Notes under the pieces: model-generated
Database searches by the model: none
Seen by the model: the letters and a program-made list of their open reading frames with translations, nothing else
Told to the model about the DNA's origin: nothing
Assembly (NCBI GenBank): GCA_014904845.1
Contig: MU119289.1
Location: 1-64,000, forward strand
Direction: 5' to 3'
DNA length: 64,000 nt
DNA from: Acephala macrosclerotiorum
Lineage: Eukaryota; Ascomycota; Leotiomycetes; Helotiales; Mollisiaceae
In this document: positions 24,290-35,900 of the stretch, one piece after another
Position numbering within the stretch: position 1 is the stretch's first letter
Layout: each line of letters begins with the position of its first letter
Translations under genes and position numbers: made by a program

Positions 24290-26123
24290 AGTCAAACACT
24301 CTATTAATCGGCCACTCCCTAAGTCGGCCGCCTCGCTTAGCACACCGCCACTCTCACACTCCCACTTTAGAATTAAATATTTTAATTATTCTTTAATGAA
24401 ATTTCTTTAAACTTTGCAATCAATTAGAAGTAATTATAAAGTTCTTATATACTAAAGACGACATTTAATACGCGCTTAGAGATATAGCTAATAGCAAGTC
24501 CGAGCGCAAAGCTAGTCTCGAATAAAGTGTACTACGAGTCACACTTTAAAATAAGAAATTAAGTCGCCTTTCTCGATTAAAAGCTTATATATATCTTTAA
24601 AAGCTTTTTTTAGTTTAAAAATAACGTTTTACAAATTAAATACTTGTTTAAAAACGCTTTAAATAAAATTTAACTTATAAGTAAATTTGAGCTTTTATTA
24701 AACGAATTTTAATTACTAAATATAATATAGTATTATTTAAAAAGCGTTAAATAGTCGGTTTTCTTCGCTAAAATCTTATTTTTAAAACTAAAAAGTAATT
24801 TAGAATCGATTTTGTACGCGTTAATAACGCTATTTTTAATATTTTTAAAAATTGGTTTTAAAAACTGGAAATTCTAATTATTAAAACTATTAAACCGGAA
24901 AACCGTTAAAATATAAACGAAGTAAAGATTATAAAAAGTCAAAAAGAAAATAAACTAATAATAAAAAGTGTTAAAAAGTACTTTATTTAAAAGAAACAAC
25001 TAGGATTTAAAGTTTAAATTTTATTTATTAAATATATTTTAATAATCGAAAAAGCATTATATTTATTAGTTATATTTAAAAGTAAATTAGTTTAATAATA
25101 GTAGTTTTCTATGGGATTACATTTTTATAAAGATTAAAAATTTATTATAATTAAAAATAAATAGACTTTTAATAATATTATTTTTAAATAGTTACAAAAA
25201 GTTTTTATACTTTAAACGGTACTACGTGACTCTAAGAAGCTTCGTTTACTTATATTAAACGATTATAAAAGTTATAAAACATTAAAGTTTATATAAAAGT
25301 ATTATTTGAATAATATTTATTTATTATTTTTGTTATTATATACTTTATATATATTTTAATCTTTGGATTTATTTGTATTTTTTCCCTTAAAATATACTTC
25401 CCAAAAGCGGCTTAGTACTTTAATTTTTTTAAACGATTTAATTTTTATTAAAAAGTGAAACTTTTTGAATTATTATAAACTAGCTCGAATAAATGCTTTA
25501 ATAGTTACAAATTATAAAATAAAATAATCAACTTTAAAATTATAATTAGTTAAATTGTTAAAGCTTTTTATAAACCGATTATTACTTGAAAATAGTAATA
25601 AAGCGATCGAGTCAACTTTAAAAACTTTAATAAAAAATCTAATATTTAAATAAAATTAGAATATATTATTAATTGCTTTTAAAACTCCTTAAAAAAGTAA
25701 AAATATTTAAAATTATACTCACCAAATTATAAGACTTGAAATGGCTAATTTTATAATTATTAGAATACTTTTTAAGAAAGTAATCAAAGGCTTAAACGAT
25801 AAAAACTTTATTATTACACAATATAAGCGTCGAATCAAGCAATTTAAGGCTAGAATAGTGCAATTTGAGTCTAAAAAGCGGCGGAAGGTGGTAACTAGTC
25901 CAAATTCTAAGTTCGTCAATATCGAGACTATTTACAAAGTACAAATAAAAGCTGAAGACCGCCAAAATGTACCGTTAGACTCTAATGGCCTTATTAGCGT
26001 TGCTTCTACTTTATCTCACATAACTATTAAGGAATAAGGAAGTTATTGGGGTTGGAAGTGGGTGGTAGTGAATTAAGCGAGGCGGCCGACTTAGGGGGTG
26101 GCCGATTAATAGGGTGTTTGACT
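24290..26123 (+). mobile_element. Fot1/pogo-family transposon relic
   Basis: The ends are AGTCAAACACTCTATTAATC (from 24290) and the inverted ...AATAGGGTGTTTGACT (to 26123). The inverted repeat extends for about 50 bases through CTAAGTCGGCCGCCTCGCTTA, and the element is flanked by TA on both sides (24288-24289 and 26124-26125). Length 1,834 bp and the AGTCAA end match Fot1-type elements. The only readable coding remnant is the C-terminal region, 25741-26037: basic/coiled residues with KKRRKVVTSPNSKFVNIE, the conserved tail of pogo/DDE_1 transposases. The rest is AT-rich with dense stops (RIP). Orientation of the transposase is plus, opposite to the host gene. Confidence 0.88.
25741..26037 (+). 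pseudogene. C-terminal fragment of Fot1/pogo transposase
   Basis: A 98-codon open frame lies at the 3' end of the element. It has a basic, helical first half and the KRRKVVTSPNSKF motif, typical of the region after the DDE_1 catalytic domain. The catalytic part upstream is destroyed by stops, so no functional transposase is encoded. Confidence 0.7.
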
Positions 26124-26610
26124 TACGCAAAACAGATTCTGTCGAGGAGGTTCCATTCTATCCATGCCAATTCGTATTCTCCCATATCGATCTCTACAAT
26201 GAGCTGCCTCCACAATTGCAAATCACCAGTGCGGCGTGTCATACGGGCTACGCTCATGAATAGCACGACCCTACCAAGGCGACGAGGTCGGAGAGTTGTA
26301 ATGCTGTGATCAAAGAACCACACCAATCTAGAAAGTATACTGTCCAAGCCACCTGCACCTTGGCTAATGATCGATGTCATCTTGGCGTTCAACCACAACA
26401 AGTTTGGCTCTGCAATCTTACGCAGAGGCACTATTTTGGTGGAAATGGCATGGCCGTTGACGAGGCTGCGGATGGTTTGGAGGTAACGGGCTGTGCTAGT
26501 TCCAACAGGCCGAAAAGGGGTATCATGGAACTTGTTTGCGATAGCTGGTATTTTGACAAGGTTAAAGTGTGGAATATCCGAGATTGTTGGTGGTGATTCG
26601 ACTTCATCAA

Positions 26611-26618
26611 TTTCCCTG
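26611..26618. repeat. hAT target-site duplication, left copy
   Basis: TTTCCCTG lies immediately outside the left end of the hAT relic and is identical to bases 29610-29617 at the right end. Joining the host sequence across one copy restores an open frame. Confidence 0.85.
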
Positions 26619-29609
26619 CAAAGAATCCAATCAGTCAGTCAGTCAGTCATCAGTTGAGAGTAAACTCTCAATTGAATGACTGATCACAAAAAGCTCAATT
26701 GATTGACTGAAACTGATCAATTGATCAACTACTGATTAGTTCAAAGTGAAGATATAAATTTTATAGATCTAAGATTATAGTATTAATAGCGATTGCTATA
26801 CGAATTGCGCTTTTTCTCTGCTAATTATTCAAATACTTTTAATGCTACAATAGTTTTCTTGATAATTTAGAACTTTTTGAGGTTATCATTTTAGAATAAG
26901 AAAAGATACGTTCACATTTCGAGCTTATTGCTAGTATCGTCATAAAATTAAAAGCTATTTGAGTCAATTCTGGTCAATAGAGCTCTATTTTTTTCTAGTA
27001 GTCTATTATCCCAATTTTTTTAGTAGACTTTTTGATATATATCGTTAATTGATTTCGATGCGAAGTAACTTTTGATCGAATTGCGCGCGAAATTATTAGA
27101 ACTCTATTTTCGAGAATACTTTTAATAAAAAAGAATTAACGCTCTAATTCTAGTGAGTATAAATTACGCGTAGAATTAATATTTTTTTTATATCGTTTAT
27201 TTTAAAGTTTTTTAAAGGATTTTCTTGTAATTGCGAGAGTAGTTTTATTTATTTAATTAGTTCAGTTTTTCTCGAAGTATGTTTATTTTTATTGCAAGTA
27301 TAGAACTATTGCAACTACTCAAACTATTAATTGATTGATCTTATTGTAATAATCAATTGTTTTATTTCAAGTCAAAGTAATCGACTTTTGAATGTCTCGA
27401 TATTAATTGAATTTACTAGTTTTGATTTCTTTTTGTAGACTTTCGAAGTATTCGAGAATATATTCGAGTATAAGTAATTACTTTTATAATGCGCCGTGAG
27501 AAGTTTCGTATACGCTATCGTCCATATCAGCGTTTCTTTCGAGGTTTTTAGTGATAAAGAAAAGAAATTGAAAGTACTTACAGATTTTCTCGAGAATTTT
27601 TTATTCGATAGAATTAAAATAATTTTTCTTGTAGACTTTTTTATTATTAAAATCTATAAATATTTTTAATTGCACGTAATAAACGTTGAAAAAGTTTTTC
27701 AGTTCAAAAGCGTATTAAATCATAGCGTATAATAAATTCTAGCGAATATTATCGTTTAAAACAAGTTTCCAGATTTTCTCTATTATTATACTAATATTGT
27801 GAGTACTTTGTAAAGCAACGAAGAGATCTGTACGTTTTCCAAATGCTATAATATGTACTACTAGATTATAAAACTTATTTAGTTTTCTTCGTTGTCGCTA
27901 GAGTTATCGTCGCATTAGTATATTTACTTTTTTGAAATCTTTTTTCTAACTTTTCGTATTTTGATCGAATAAATAGATTTCTACAATAAAATTGAGAATA
28001 TAATTTATACAATGAAGTCTTTTTTTTTCGATTTTAAAATCAAAAACTTTCGCAAGCTCGTTGAGTATAGTATTGTTGTTAATAGTATTGTTTAGAACGA
28101 AATAACCTAGATTGTTTTATGTAATGCCAAATCGAGTAAAAAGAAAGAAAATAACGCTAGTTTGCTCTATAGTAAATATTATATCAGTAGATTATCGAAA
28201 CATTATCGATATATTGTATAACTTACCGATTCCAGTCTTTCTATGGCTTGACAATTCCAGTAAATCTATAAAACGTATTACAGTCTTATAATTTGCATTA
28301 ATAAAATATACTACAATTTTAACAATACTAATCTTCTCGTACTTTGAACTCTAATCATCAAAAAATATTGTAATACGAGATTTAGTGTAGCGTATCTCTT
28401 TTATAATTTCGAGCTTATAGTAATCGAACAATTTATAAATCCAATTAGTAATAATTAAAAAAAAAAAAAAATGGCGATTACGTATTTGTTATTAGCAATT
28501 TTAAAACAATTGTATAATCGTTTCAATACTGTTTTCTTATGTTTAATTTTATTACAAATAATCCATTCGAGAAACGCGTTTTTAAACTTTTAGTATTAAA
28601 ACGAAACAATATATTCTCCAGAATCTCTAGATTTGTTAAATGCTTGAATAATAATAAGTTTATCATTAATTATTTTTCAAATATCTTTTTATTTTTCTAA
28701 ATAGTATATTGCGATTATATGTTTAATAGTATTATTAAAAGTATTCGAATTGAAATAATAATCGCTATTCTTTTTAGTAAATTTGAAATTATAATAATCT
28801 ACGTACTTAAAATTAGTACTATAAAAACAATAATTATAAACGAAATAGTATATACAATTTGCAATACTATATTATCGACTTTTTATTGTTTTTCTTATAA
28901 ATAAAAGCATATTTTAGTCTTCAAATCCAGTGCGTTCGAAATCGATCGAAAATAATGCATATTATATAATGTCTTTTTAGACTCGGGATATAAATAGACT
29001 TATTATCAAATAAAGATTCTCTAAAGACGAAAAGCGAGTAATCGATAAATTTATTGAGATTAAAAGAGAGATTTGGATTGTAATTATCGTTATATATTAA
29101 TAGAGATCGCTAGTATTTATTTCAACGAGCAAAAGTTGATAGTATAGATTTTAATTACTTTAAAAGCGTAAAGACATTGATAAAAGAAAGCGTAGAAAGA
29201 TCAATAGAGCTTTCTATAATAATACGTTTTAACTCTAAAAGTATTGATTCTCTAAATAATATAATTTAAATAATAGCTAATAATAATAAAGTGTAATAAT
29301 TGATCTATAAAAAGTCGTACAATCGTAAAGTTTTACTGCGAATCACGAAATTACAGATTTAAGCCAATTAAAAGCGTTCTTTTATGTTTTTCCGATTCGA
29401 ATACCTCGTTAAAACACCAAAATCTTTTCTCTAAAAACACCAATTATAATTTCAAAATCGTAAAATAAAATTATCTGAACTGATCAGTCACTGATCAGTT
29501 GGTCTAATGGTCAATTGAATGACTAAATAAATTAAAATTGTCAACTGAATAACTGACACTGATCACTGATCAATCAGTTGATCAGTCGACTGACTGATTG
29601 GACTCTCTG
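26619..29609. mobile_element. hAT-superfamily transposon relic, RIP-decayed
   Basis: The element starts CAAAGAATCCAATCAGTCAG at 26619 and ends with the inverted CAGAGAGTCCAATCAGTCAG at 29609. It is flanked by a perfect 8-base target duplication TTTCCCTG (26611-26618 and 29610-29617). Terminal inverted repeats of about 22 bp beginning CAGAG and an 8-bp duplication are diagnostic of hAT elements. The two ends differ at two positions, both A versus G, as RIP would produce. Subterminal regions carry many CAGTCA/TGATCAGT words, typical transposase-binding motifs. The 2,991-bp interior is AT-rich with no surviving transposase frame longer than about 60 codons. Confidence 0.85.
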
Positions 29610-29617
29610 TTTCCCTG
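29610..29617. repeat. hAT target-site duplication, right copy
   Basis: TTTCCCTG lies immediately outside the right end of the hAT relic and matches 26611-26618 exactly. Confidence 0.85.
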
Positions 29618-30429
29618 CATAGTATTGCCCAGAGGTCTTCGTCAGACTGGGTGCCAAATACTTCATTCTTTATGAGCTGCTCCTTCAAACGGATGACTTC
29701 GGTGCCGAGCTCCTACCTCTTCGTCCGCTCAGTGTGGAGCTTGAGCCTGTTCTCTTGATTGAAGCGAACGACCGAAAGGAGCTGGTCGTTATAATGATTC
29801 TGGTCGGGTGTTGGCACTTGTGCAACATCTTCACTCCTGATTGCTGTCCATCAATGTTATCCTCGATCTCTTGCGGCTCGCTTAACAATCGTTCACTCCG
29901 ATTCTCGGAGATTTCCTCGCTAATCTGCCTGGCATGCCGGTCATAAAGAGCAACTCATCCTTCTTATAACGCGGTGGAGGAGGTTTGATCTTGCGTGGTG
30001 ATGGCTTCTGGTTGACAGTGAGGGTGTATTGACTGTCTGATTCTCGCTCATTTCGGATCCGATTCTCCCGTTCGAGTGTCCGGATTCTGTTGCCTGCACT
30101 CTCAATCACTCTGCATATGTTGAAGGTATCTGAGTAGTGGCACCCAGGGAAACTTTGCATGTTTGGATAATGGGTGAAGGTGGTTGGACCTTGGCTGGTG
30201 ACAGCAGTTGGAAATGAATGCTGCACGGGATTTAGGCTCTTCAGAATCTGCATGGCCTGGTCGAAGCCGATAGCAGCACATATGGTTTTCAACGCCTTGG
30301 TGACTTCTTCGTGACTCGAAACAGCAAAGCCTGTAACTCGAGCCTCAATCCCGCCACTGTGGAGAAAAAGACAGGCTTGTTGCACAGAGAGCACTATTAA
30401 CCAAGGGCTCATAAGATCACCTCATGGGA

Positions 30430-30966
30430 AGAGATTGGCTGAAGTTAGCTCGGGCTTGTCTTGCTGCGCTATGCCCACAGTGCTAGCACAAGGGTGCCAA
30501 CTCCACTCTCAGACGACAGATCCTCGCTGAACCAAATGGATCGACAAAAGCAGCATGGATCAATCGGGCTGTCAAACATATGATTGAAACAACTCTATCC
30601 CAAAAGATTGGAAAGTATCAAGGGATCTTTATCAAGAAGTGCTTTGCCTGCGTTCTGTAAGTTTTTGATGACACCAAACCACGAATAGTACTGAGTTGAA
30701 TGTACAGTAGATACGTGGTCTCTTCGTCGGAATGGGCCTTGTTGACAAACGAGCAGCGAGCTACGAAGGCTATTCGATTGTACTACTTCCGTCGGTTCCT
30801 CAACGATCGTTACCTTCTTGGATTGTTGCGGTGGGAAATGCGTGAATGGATTGCCTTGGCGTCATACTGCTATGCCGACAACCGGGAAATGGCAACACGG
30901 GGTACGCAAACGGCAGGATTGAAGTTCATGCGAGAGTCAGACGTGGCGGGAATGAACCTGATATAG
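30430..30966 (+). pseudogene. Broken hypothetical gene, divergent from the transposon-interrupted gene
   Basis: A plus-strand frame with CLAALCPQC, a TAG stop at about 30483, then open codons (HKGANSTLRRQILAEPNGST...) runs to a GTAAGT donor at about 30658. After an acceptor TACAG at about 30709 it continues as SRYVVSSSEWALLTNEQRAT to a TGA/TAG region at 30966. The splice signals and continuous composition suggest a two-exon gene with an inactivating nonsense codon. The CxxC pair hints at a zinc-binding motif, but I do not recognise the family. It starts within about 20 bases of the divergent minus-strand gene. Confidence 0.4.
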
Positions 30967-31550
30967 AAAGAGGTTCTCAATAAGAAATTAGTCGCCACTA
31001 AGAAAGCTCTTCTTGTGTTGATCTACATCTCAATTTAAGTCATTTAAAACAATTAGCTTAATACTCTCGTTTACTTAGACAACTTTCTACATATTATCCC
31101 AGCCTTCCGCAAGACTACTTTTACGGCATTAAAATTATGTTTAACGAGTTCTCTTCCTTATCGACAAAAGATAAAGTCGGATTTGGTTAATGCATTTCAA
31201 ATTTATTTATTATTTATAATTTATATATTTTTAATTAATTAATTATTCGTTCGTTTAATCGTTTTATAAAATTTAAACTTCGAAATTAATTCTTTTTTAA
31301 AAAAAATAAATAAACGATATATACTTTTTAATTAATAAATTTAATTAATATAATTATAACAAATATTAATTTTCACTTTTATTGATTAATTATTAATAAT
31401 GATTTATAATTTTAATATTATTATAATTTTTTTTAAAAAAAAATATCGTAATAATATTAAAAACTTTTAATTTTTACGAAATTATTATCTCGTTTGAAAA
31501 TAATTTTTTCGAAGCCTCGATCCACTCCTCTTTCTATTGGTATACGTTTG
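30967..31550. other. AT-rich, RIP-like island
   Basis: Bases from about 31020 to 31540 are extremely AT-rich with no open frame and resemble the interiors of the RIP-decayed transposons. I could not find matching terminal repeats, so the element is unidentified. Confidence 0.5.
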
Positions 31551-31972
31551 TTATAATCTTGTATATTTTTTTTTTTGGCTTCTGATTATTTCTCGGGTAG
31601 AATGCTCCTCTCCAAGCTCAGTCAGAAGGTCCTTGCCCTGTTCAAGTACTCGTCGAAAGCCTTCTTCACCCCATTCTTGGACACAGAAGTGTCTCACGCG
31701 AACAAGGCCAAGGATCAAGAGCCTGGCTTTCTTAGTAGCACTATCGACTTCATCATCTGCGTCTGTATTGCCGAAACCAGTGCCATCTCTTTTCGGTAGC
31801 TGAAACGCTCCCATTTCGTAGTTGGTCGTGTCTCCACACCAGTACAATTTCTCCGAGGGTCCCATGGTACTGGCCGCAGCTTTGAACCATTCCCTGCGCT
31901 AATCGATTCTGCGATGCCGAAGGTCCTTATACAAGGCAACAAGCTCTTGTGCCATATCATATGTGGCCCCAC
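31551..31972 (-). pseudogene. Fragment of an unknown gene
   Basis: Two overlapping minus-strand frames (31715-31972 and 31551-31865) carry acidic, coding-like sequence (FGNTDADDEVDSATKKARLL, then FCVQEWGEEGFRRVLEQG). Neither has a complete start or domain. It lies between AT-rich islands and appears to be a remnant. No function can be assigned. Confidence 0.3.
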
Positions 31973-32960
31973 GAGACTGGTATTCTACGGGGATGTCTTT
32001 ATTTGAAGTGAGATTGGAGATATGACGAAATGGATATAGGAAAACCTGCCATGGTGAGTAGTAATTGCAATCTAGAATCTCAGCTATTGTCTAGCAGGAG
32101 TAGGAGAATGAACAAGATTAAAAAACCACGTTTATAAAAAATTTTGACCTCCGGAGTCGCAGAATATATATCCTTTAATTTAAGTTTAAAAACTTAAAAA
32201 ATATTATTTAATTAATAAAAAATAAAAATATTTCTGCTTTTAAAGTCTAATTCGTAGTTTTTAAAAAGGGTTAATCTTTTAAAAGGATTAAAAAGTAGAA
32301 AAATGTACAATAAAAGAGAAACTAGGGAATTAGGCCTCGGCGGCAATTTTACTCGCTACTTTTTTCTTTGGGACGAACTTCGTTTTCCTCCATCAAGCAC
32401 AATGCAAAATGTGAGCCATTGATCTCGACTGCCGTGTTCGAGATTCGAGAGGATATCGTATTTGCTAGCTTTTATTTCGTAACGAGAGTGGGAAGGAGAG
32501 AGAATCGCTACAATAATTTTGGCTGTTTGCAATACTACCTTGGTCAGTATGTCGTCCATTGTTTAAATTTCTAATACTTACGCTTTTGGCAAGGTCGAGT
32601 TTCCATACGTCTACTAAATTCAAATTCTCCTTTTCTGCGATATTTCCTATAATAGCACTTTTATATCCTCCGCTATATCCTCGATACAGGTTACAAAGTT
32701 TTGTCATGCGGCCCATGCTCCTTTCTCTTCATTTCCTCGCAATGGGAGTCAAAAATGTATTGGTGGGATTCCTCTTTGTCGTTTCGAGTTTATAAACTGT
32801 TATCCTGCCTCCACTACTGCAGCTCTGCCCAGAATGCGCGCAGTAATATCCGTCTTACCATCTTTGCCACGAACGTAGCCCCATGTCTCTTCTAGAATGC
32901 CAGCGCCTTTGGATCGTCTCTAGTTTAAATGCTTGATCTCGTAGGTTACGGATAGCTACA
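31973..32960. other. Decayed spacer with an AT-rich patch
   Basis: Bases 32120-32330 are AT-rich and RIP-like. Between 32356 and 32716 two minus-strand frames with coding-like composition meet at a GTAAGT donor-like site near 32580, possibly leftovers of a spliced gene. No complete gene is seen before the stop of the NLR gene at 32961. Confidence 0.4.
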
Positions 32961-35900
32961 TCAAGGCTTCCCGCCTTGCAAAGATGTACCTGTGTATTTG
33001 GAGCTGGATGACACTTTCCTGTCGGAACGTTCGAAGATAGCCCTGGAAGTTTTAAGCCTCTCGCGCAATGTTTTCAAGCGGCCCCAACTATGCCCAAACA
33101 ACTTTTCCATATCTTTTGATTCGACACCTCGGAGAATTTCTTGAGCAGCGGAGAAATGTCTGCCAAGAATGGCCAAGTCCAAAGCTGAATATCCAGCTGA
33201 ATTCACCGCTGCTGGGTTGGCACCCGCGTTTAAAAGAAGTCTAACGACGAGATAATGCCCTCCTTCTACAGCAACACATAGCGGCGGTGCAGTGCCGAGA
33301 CTCTCAGTATCTTCAGGAAAGATACCCCAGAGTCCAGATGAGTCTGTGTCATATATTTTCTCGATGCCAGCAACGGTAGCAGCGGCCAAGAGCACTCGTA
33401 CTGCCTCCACTGCTCCGAGCTTACATCCTACGAGTAAAGATGTTTTCAAAAACATGACTGGTGCCATAGTGCTGACAGATATTGATGATGTACTCAAAGG
33501 AGAAGGCGGAACGGGGTTTGTTAAAGAAGACTTGTCGTTCCCGGAATCGAGGTTAGGCGAAACGGGGTCTATTAGAGAAGACCTGTTGTTCCCGGAATCG
33601 GGGTCAGGTGAAACGGAGTCTATGAGAGAAGACTCATTGCTCTCGGAATCGAGGTTGGGCGGCATTAAATTCATTGTAAACTCAGGGCGAAACAACTGCA
33701 GCTGCTTCTCTGCCCACCCCTGCAATAGCAAGTACAACAATGTTTCTGGCGTATTTGAGCATCCTTGAAGGCACAGTTGCACCGTCTCCCATATTTGTTG
33801 CTCTTCGGAAGTTTCCAATGGGGCGTCGCTGTCCAAATGTCCTTTGAGCTGAGAAATTGCGTACTCAAGGAGAGGTCGGTCTTCTAGTAGGTCTATCCAG
33901 ACTTTGAATTCAGGGGTCGTCCAGGATTTTATTCCCTTCCCCCGCAGAATGTCTTCTCCACGATAGTTCCATGAGAAACTCATTTTCACATAGGCGGCTA
34001 GGTTTCTGCTAATTTTTTGGTCCCACTTGTTTTGATTCAAGTCCAAGAATGTTGCCTTTTCATCAAAGAAAAGGAATTCCTTCGCGCTTTCATGAATAAG
34101 CTGGACGTAATCATCTCCTATTATTGGTTGAGGTTTCCAGAAGCACTTGACAGCATCCGGATCTGACGGCACAATCTCTATGAACCCTCCACAGATATTC
34201 CAAATCAGAGTTTGAATAGGAACCCAACTTGAGGTGAGTTGTCCAACTCGATTCATATATAGAAAATCTGTCTCTTGTTCTGAGGTCGGCTGTTGCCAGT
34301 GAAACATAGCAATGGCATCACGGATCTCCTTCACTCTCAGCGGGCGCTTTGAGAACAATGTCCAGGCAATGACGTATCGAGCTTGGTCTAAAGTATCCTT
34401 CTTATCACCAATTTTCTGTACCATGGACTGGTAGGATTCGTTCAAGGTTGTTGGCAGACTAGACAAGAGAGTACGGAGTTGTTTGAAAGTGTAGGTTTGA
34501 GACTTGACAGCCTTCACAAGCCGTCTAATAATAAGTATAACCCAGAGGATGACCCCATGGGCATGAGCGCGAAGATATTCGCGAATAAAGTCGAGCTCTG
34601 ATGTATCAGAGAGTGCCAGGTAATCGGATCCAGTGGATTTAGTACGATAATTAGCGTAGGCAGACCTATTGATTAGTTGGTGATTCTGAGCCGATTTTAT
34701 TGACCTGATTGTGTTTCCGGATGACGACGACGAGTCGCTGTCTTGATTTGATATGTCTTCAGTCTGAGACATGTGCGACCACAACTTGGCTATGCCAGCG
34801 CTTATGATCTTTTCAATGTCAGGCCCGTTCACATCTTTCATGTCAATGTGGTTAGGCGTCCGTAAAACTCTCGAGAGATCATCCTCGACTCGACTCAGAG
34901 CAATAATTTTGAAGATAGTGCTATAGTTCGGGGAACAGATGCTTGTTAGCAAGCTGAGAACCTTTTGTCGTCGCTGACCCCCAGGCGTTCTTTCCTCTGA
35001 TTCGTCAATGCCGTCTAAGATCAAAAGGAAGCGACGGGTGGTTCTTCCTTTCGATCGAGGATTCGGACTGCTTCGGGATATGTTCAAAAGAATCTGCCGC
35101 AAGTCGTCAAATGACCACACTATATTCTCGTCACAAGCTTTACGACGTGCTCGAAACGTTTCTCGAAAGCATTGCCACAGAGAGTTATCTCTTTGCAGTA
35201 GTTGGTACAGGATCGACCGTAACATAAATTGATGACTTGTCTCTGTAGGGCCACCTCGGGAGCTGTAGAAGAAGTCCGCGACATTGTAAGATGCACCTCC
35301 TTCCTCAAGCTCCTTCGCATTGATTGAAAGCAGCCTTTGAAGCGTCGCCGCTAGAGTTGACTTTCCACTTGCTGCTTTGCCATATATCCACAACAAGCTC
35401 GAAGATGATCCCTTCCAGCGCTCGTACACTGGATGGTGCCATATCCAATCATTCGTGCCGGTAATGGCTGACTTTACAAGGTCTCTCCGGGCGCTTAATT
35501 CCCGAAAATACAATGAGTTAAGACAGTCTATTCGCAGAATGATAAATTAGCACGAAATAAGCAATTCAAAGATAGAGTTGCTAACCCAGGATCTCTTTTG
35601 TTTTCCTAATGCATGCAGAGAAGTCCACTTTGATGGGCGGTCTATCCACCGTCATCGAGTCTGGCTCGCCAAGAACTAGAAAGGACAAGCTTGGCAAGGA
35701 AATATCTGAATAGTTGCTAGCTTTATTGGGAAAAGCGGCTTTTAGATATTTCAGACCGTTACGGAACGCGACGTAGCATTCGTGTGACTGAAGTCCCACC
35801 AGCATCAAAATGACATCTTGCTTGATGGCTCGGATGGCACAAGCTAAAAGGCTCCAGAGATGTTGCCAAGCTGTGTCTGGATTCGAAAGAGAGAGCTTCC

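Larger units (their letters stand above)
24173..30412 (-). pseudogene. Broken host gene of unknown function, interrupted by two transposons
   Basis: An ATG at 30412 opens a 176-codon frame (MSPWLIVLSVQQACLF...) ending at 29882. Coding-like sequence then continues in the other two frames towards 29618. When the hAT element (26619-29609) and one copy of its 8-base target duplication are set aside, the frame reads straight on as ILCREIDEVESPPTISD. It stays open for about 165 codons to 26126, and removing the Fot1-like element with one TA carries it on (ICFAYLMATGPAHTFEN) to a stop at 24173. So both elements landed in one gene. Frame changes near 29880 and 29790 and a TAG near 29711 show extra decay, or missed introns. 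I do not recognise the protein family. Confidence 0.7.

Noticed and set aside
29460..29600. Dense TGATCAGT/CAGTCA words resembling a CRISPR or satellite array
   Set aside because: Units are irregular without spacers, and they lie just inside the hAT terminal repeat, where subterminal transposase-binding motifs are expected. The host is also eukaryotic.
33292..33768. 158-codon frame on the plus strand
   Set aside because: It is antisense to the ankyrin/linker region of the NLR gene, whose model is strongly supported.
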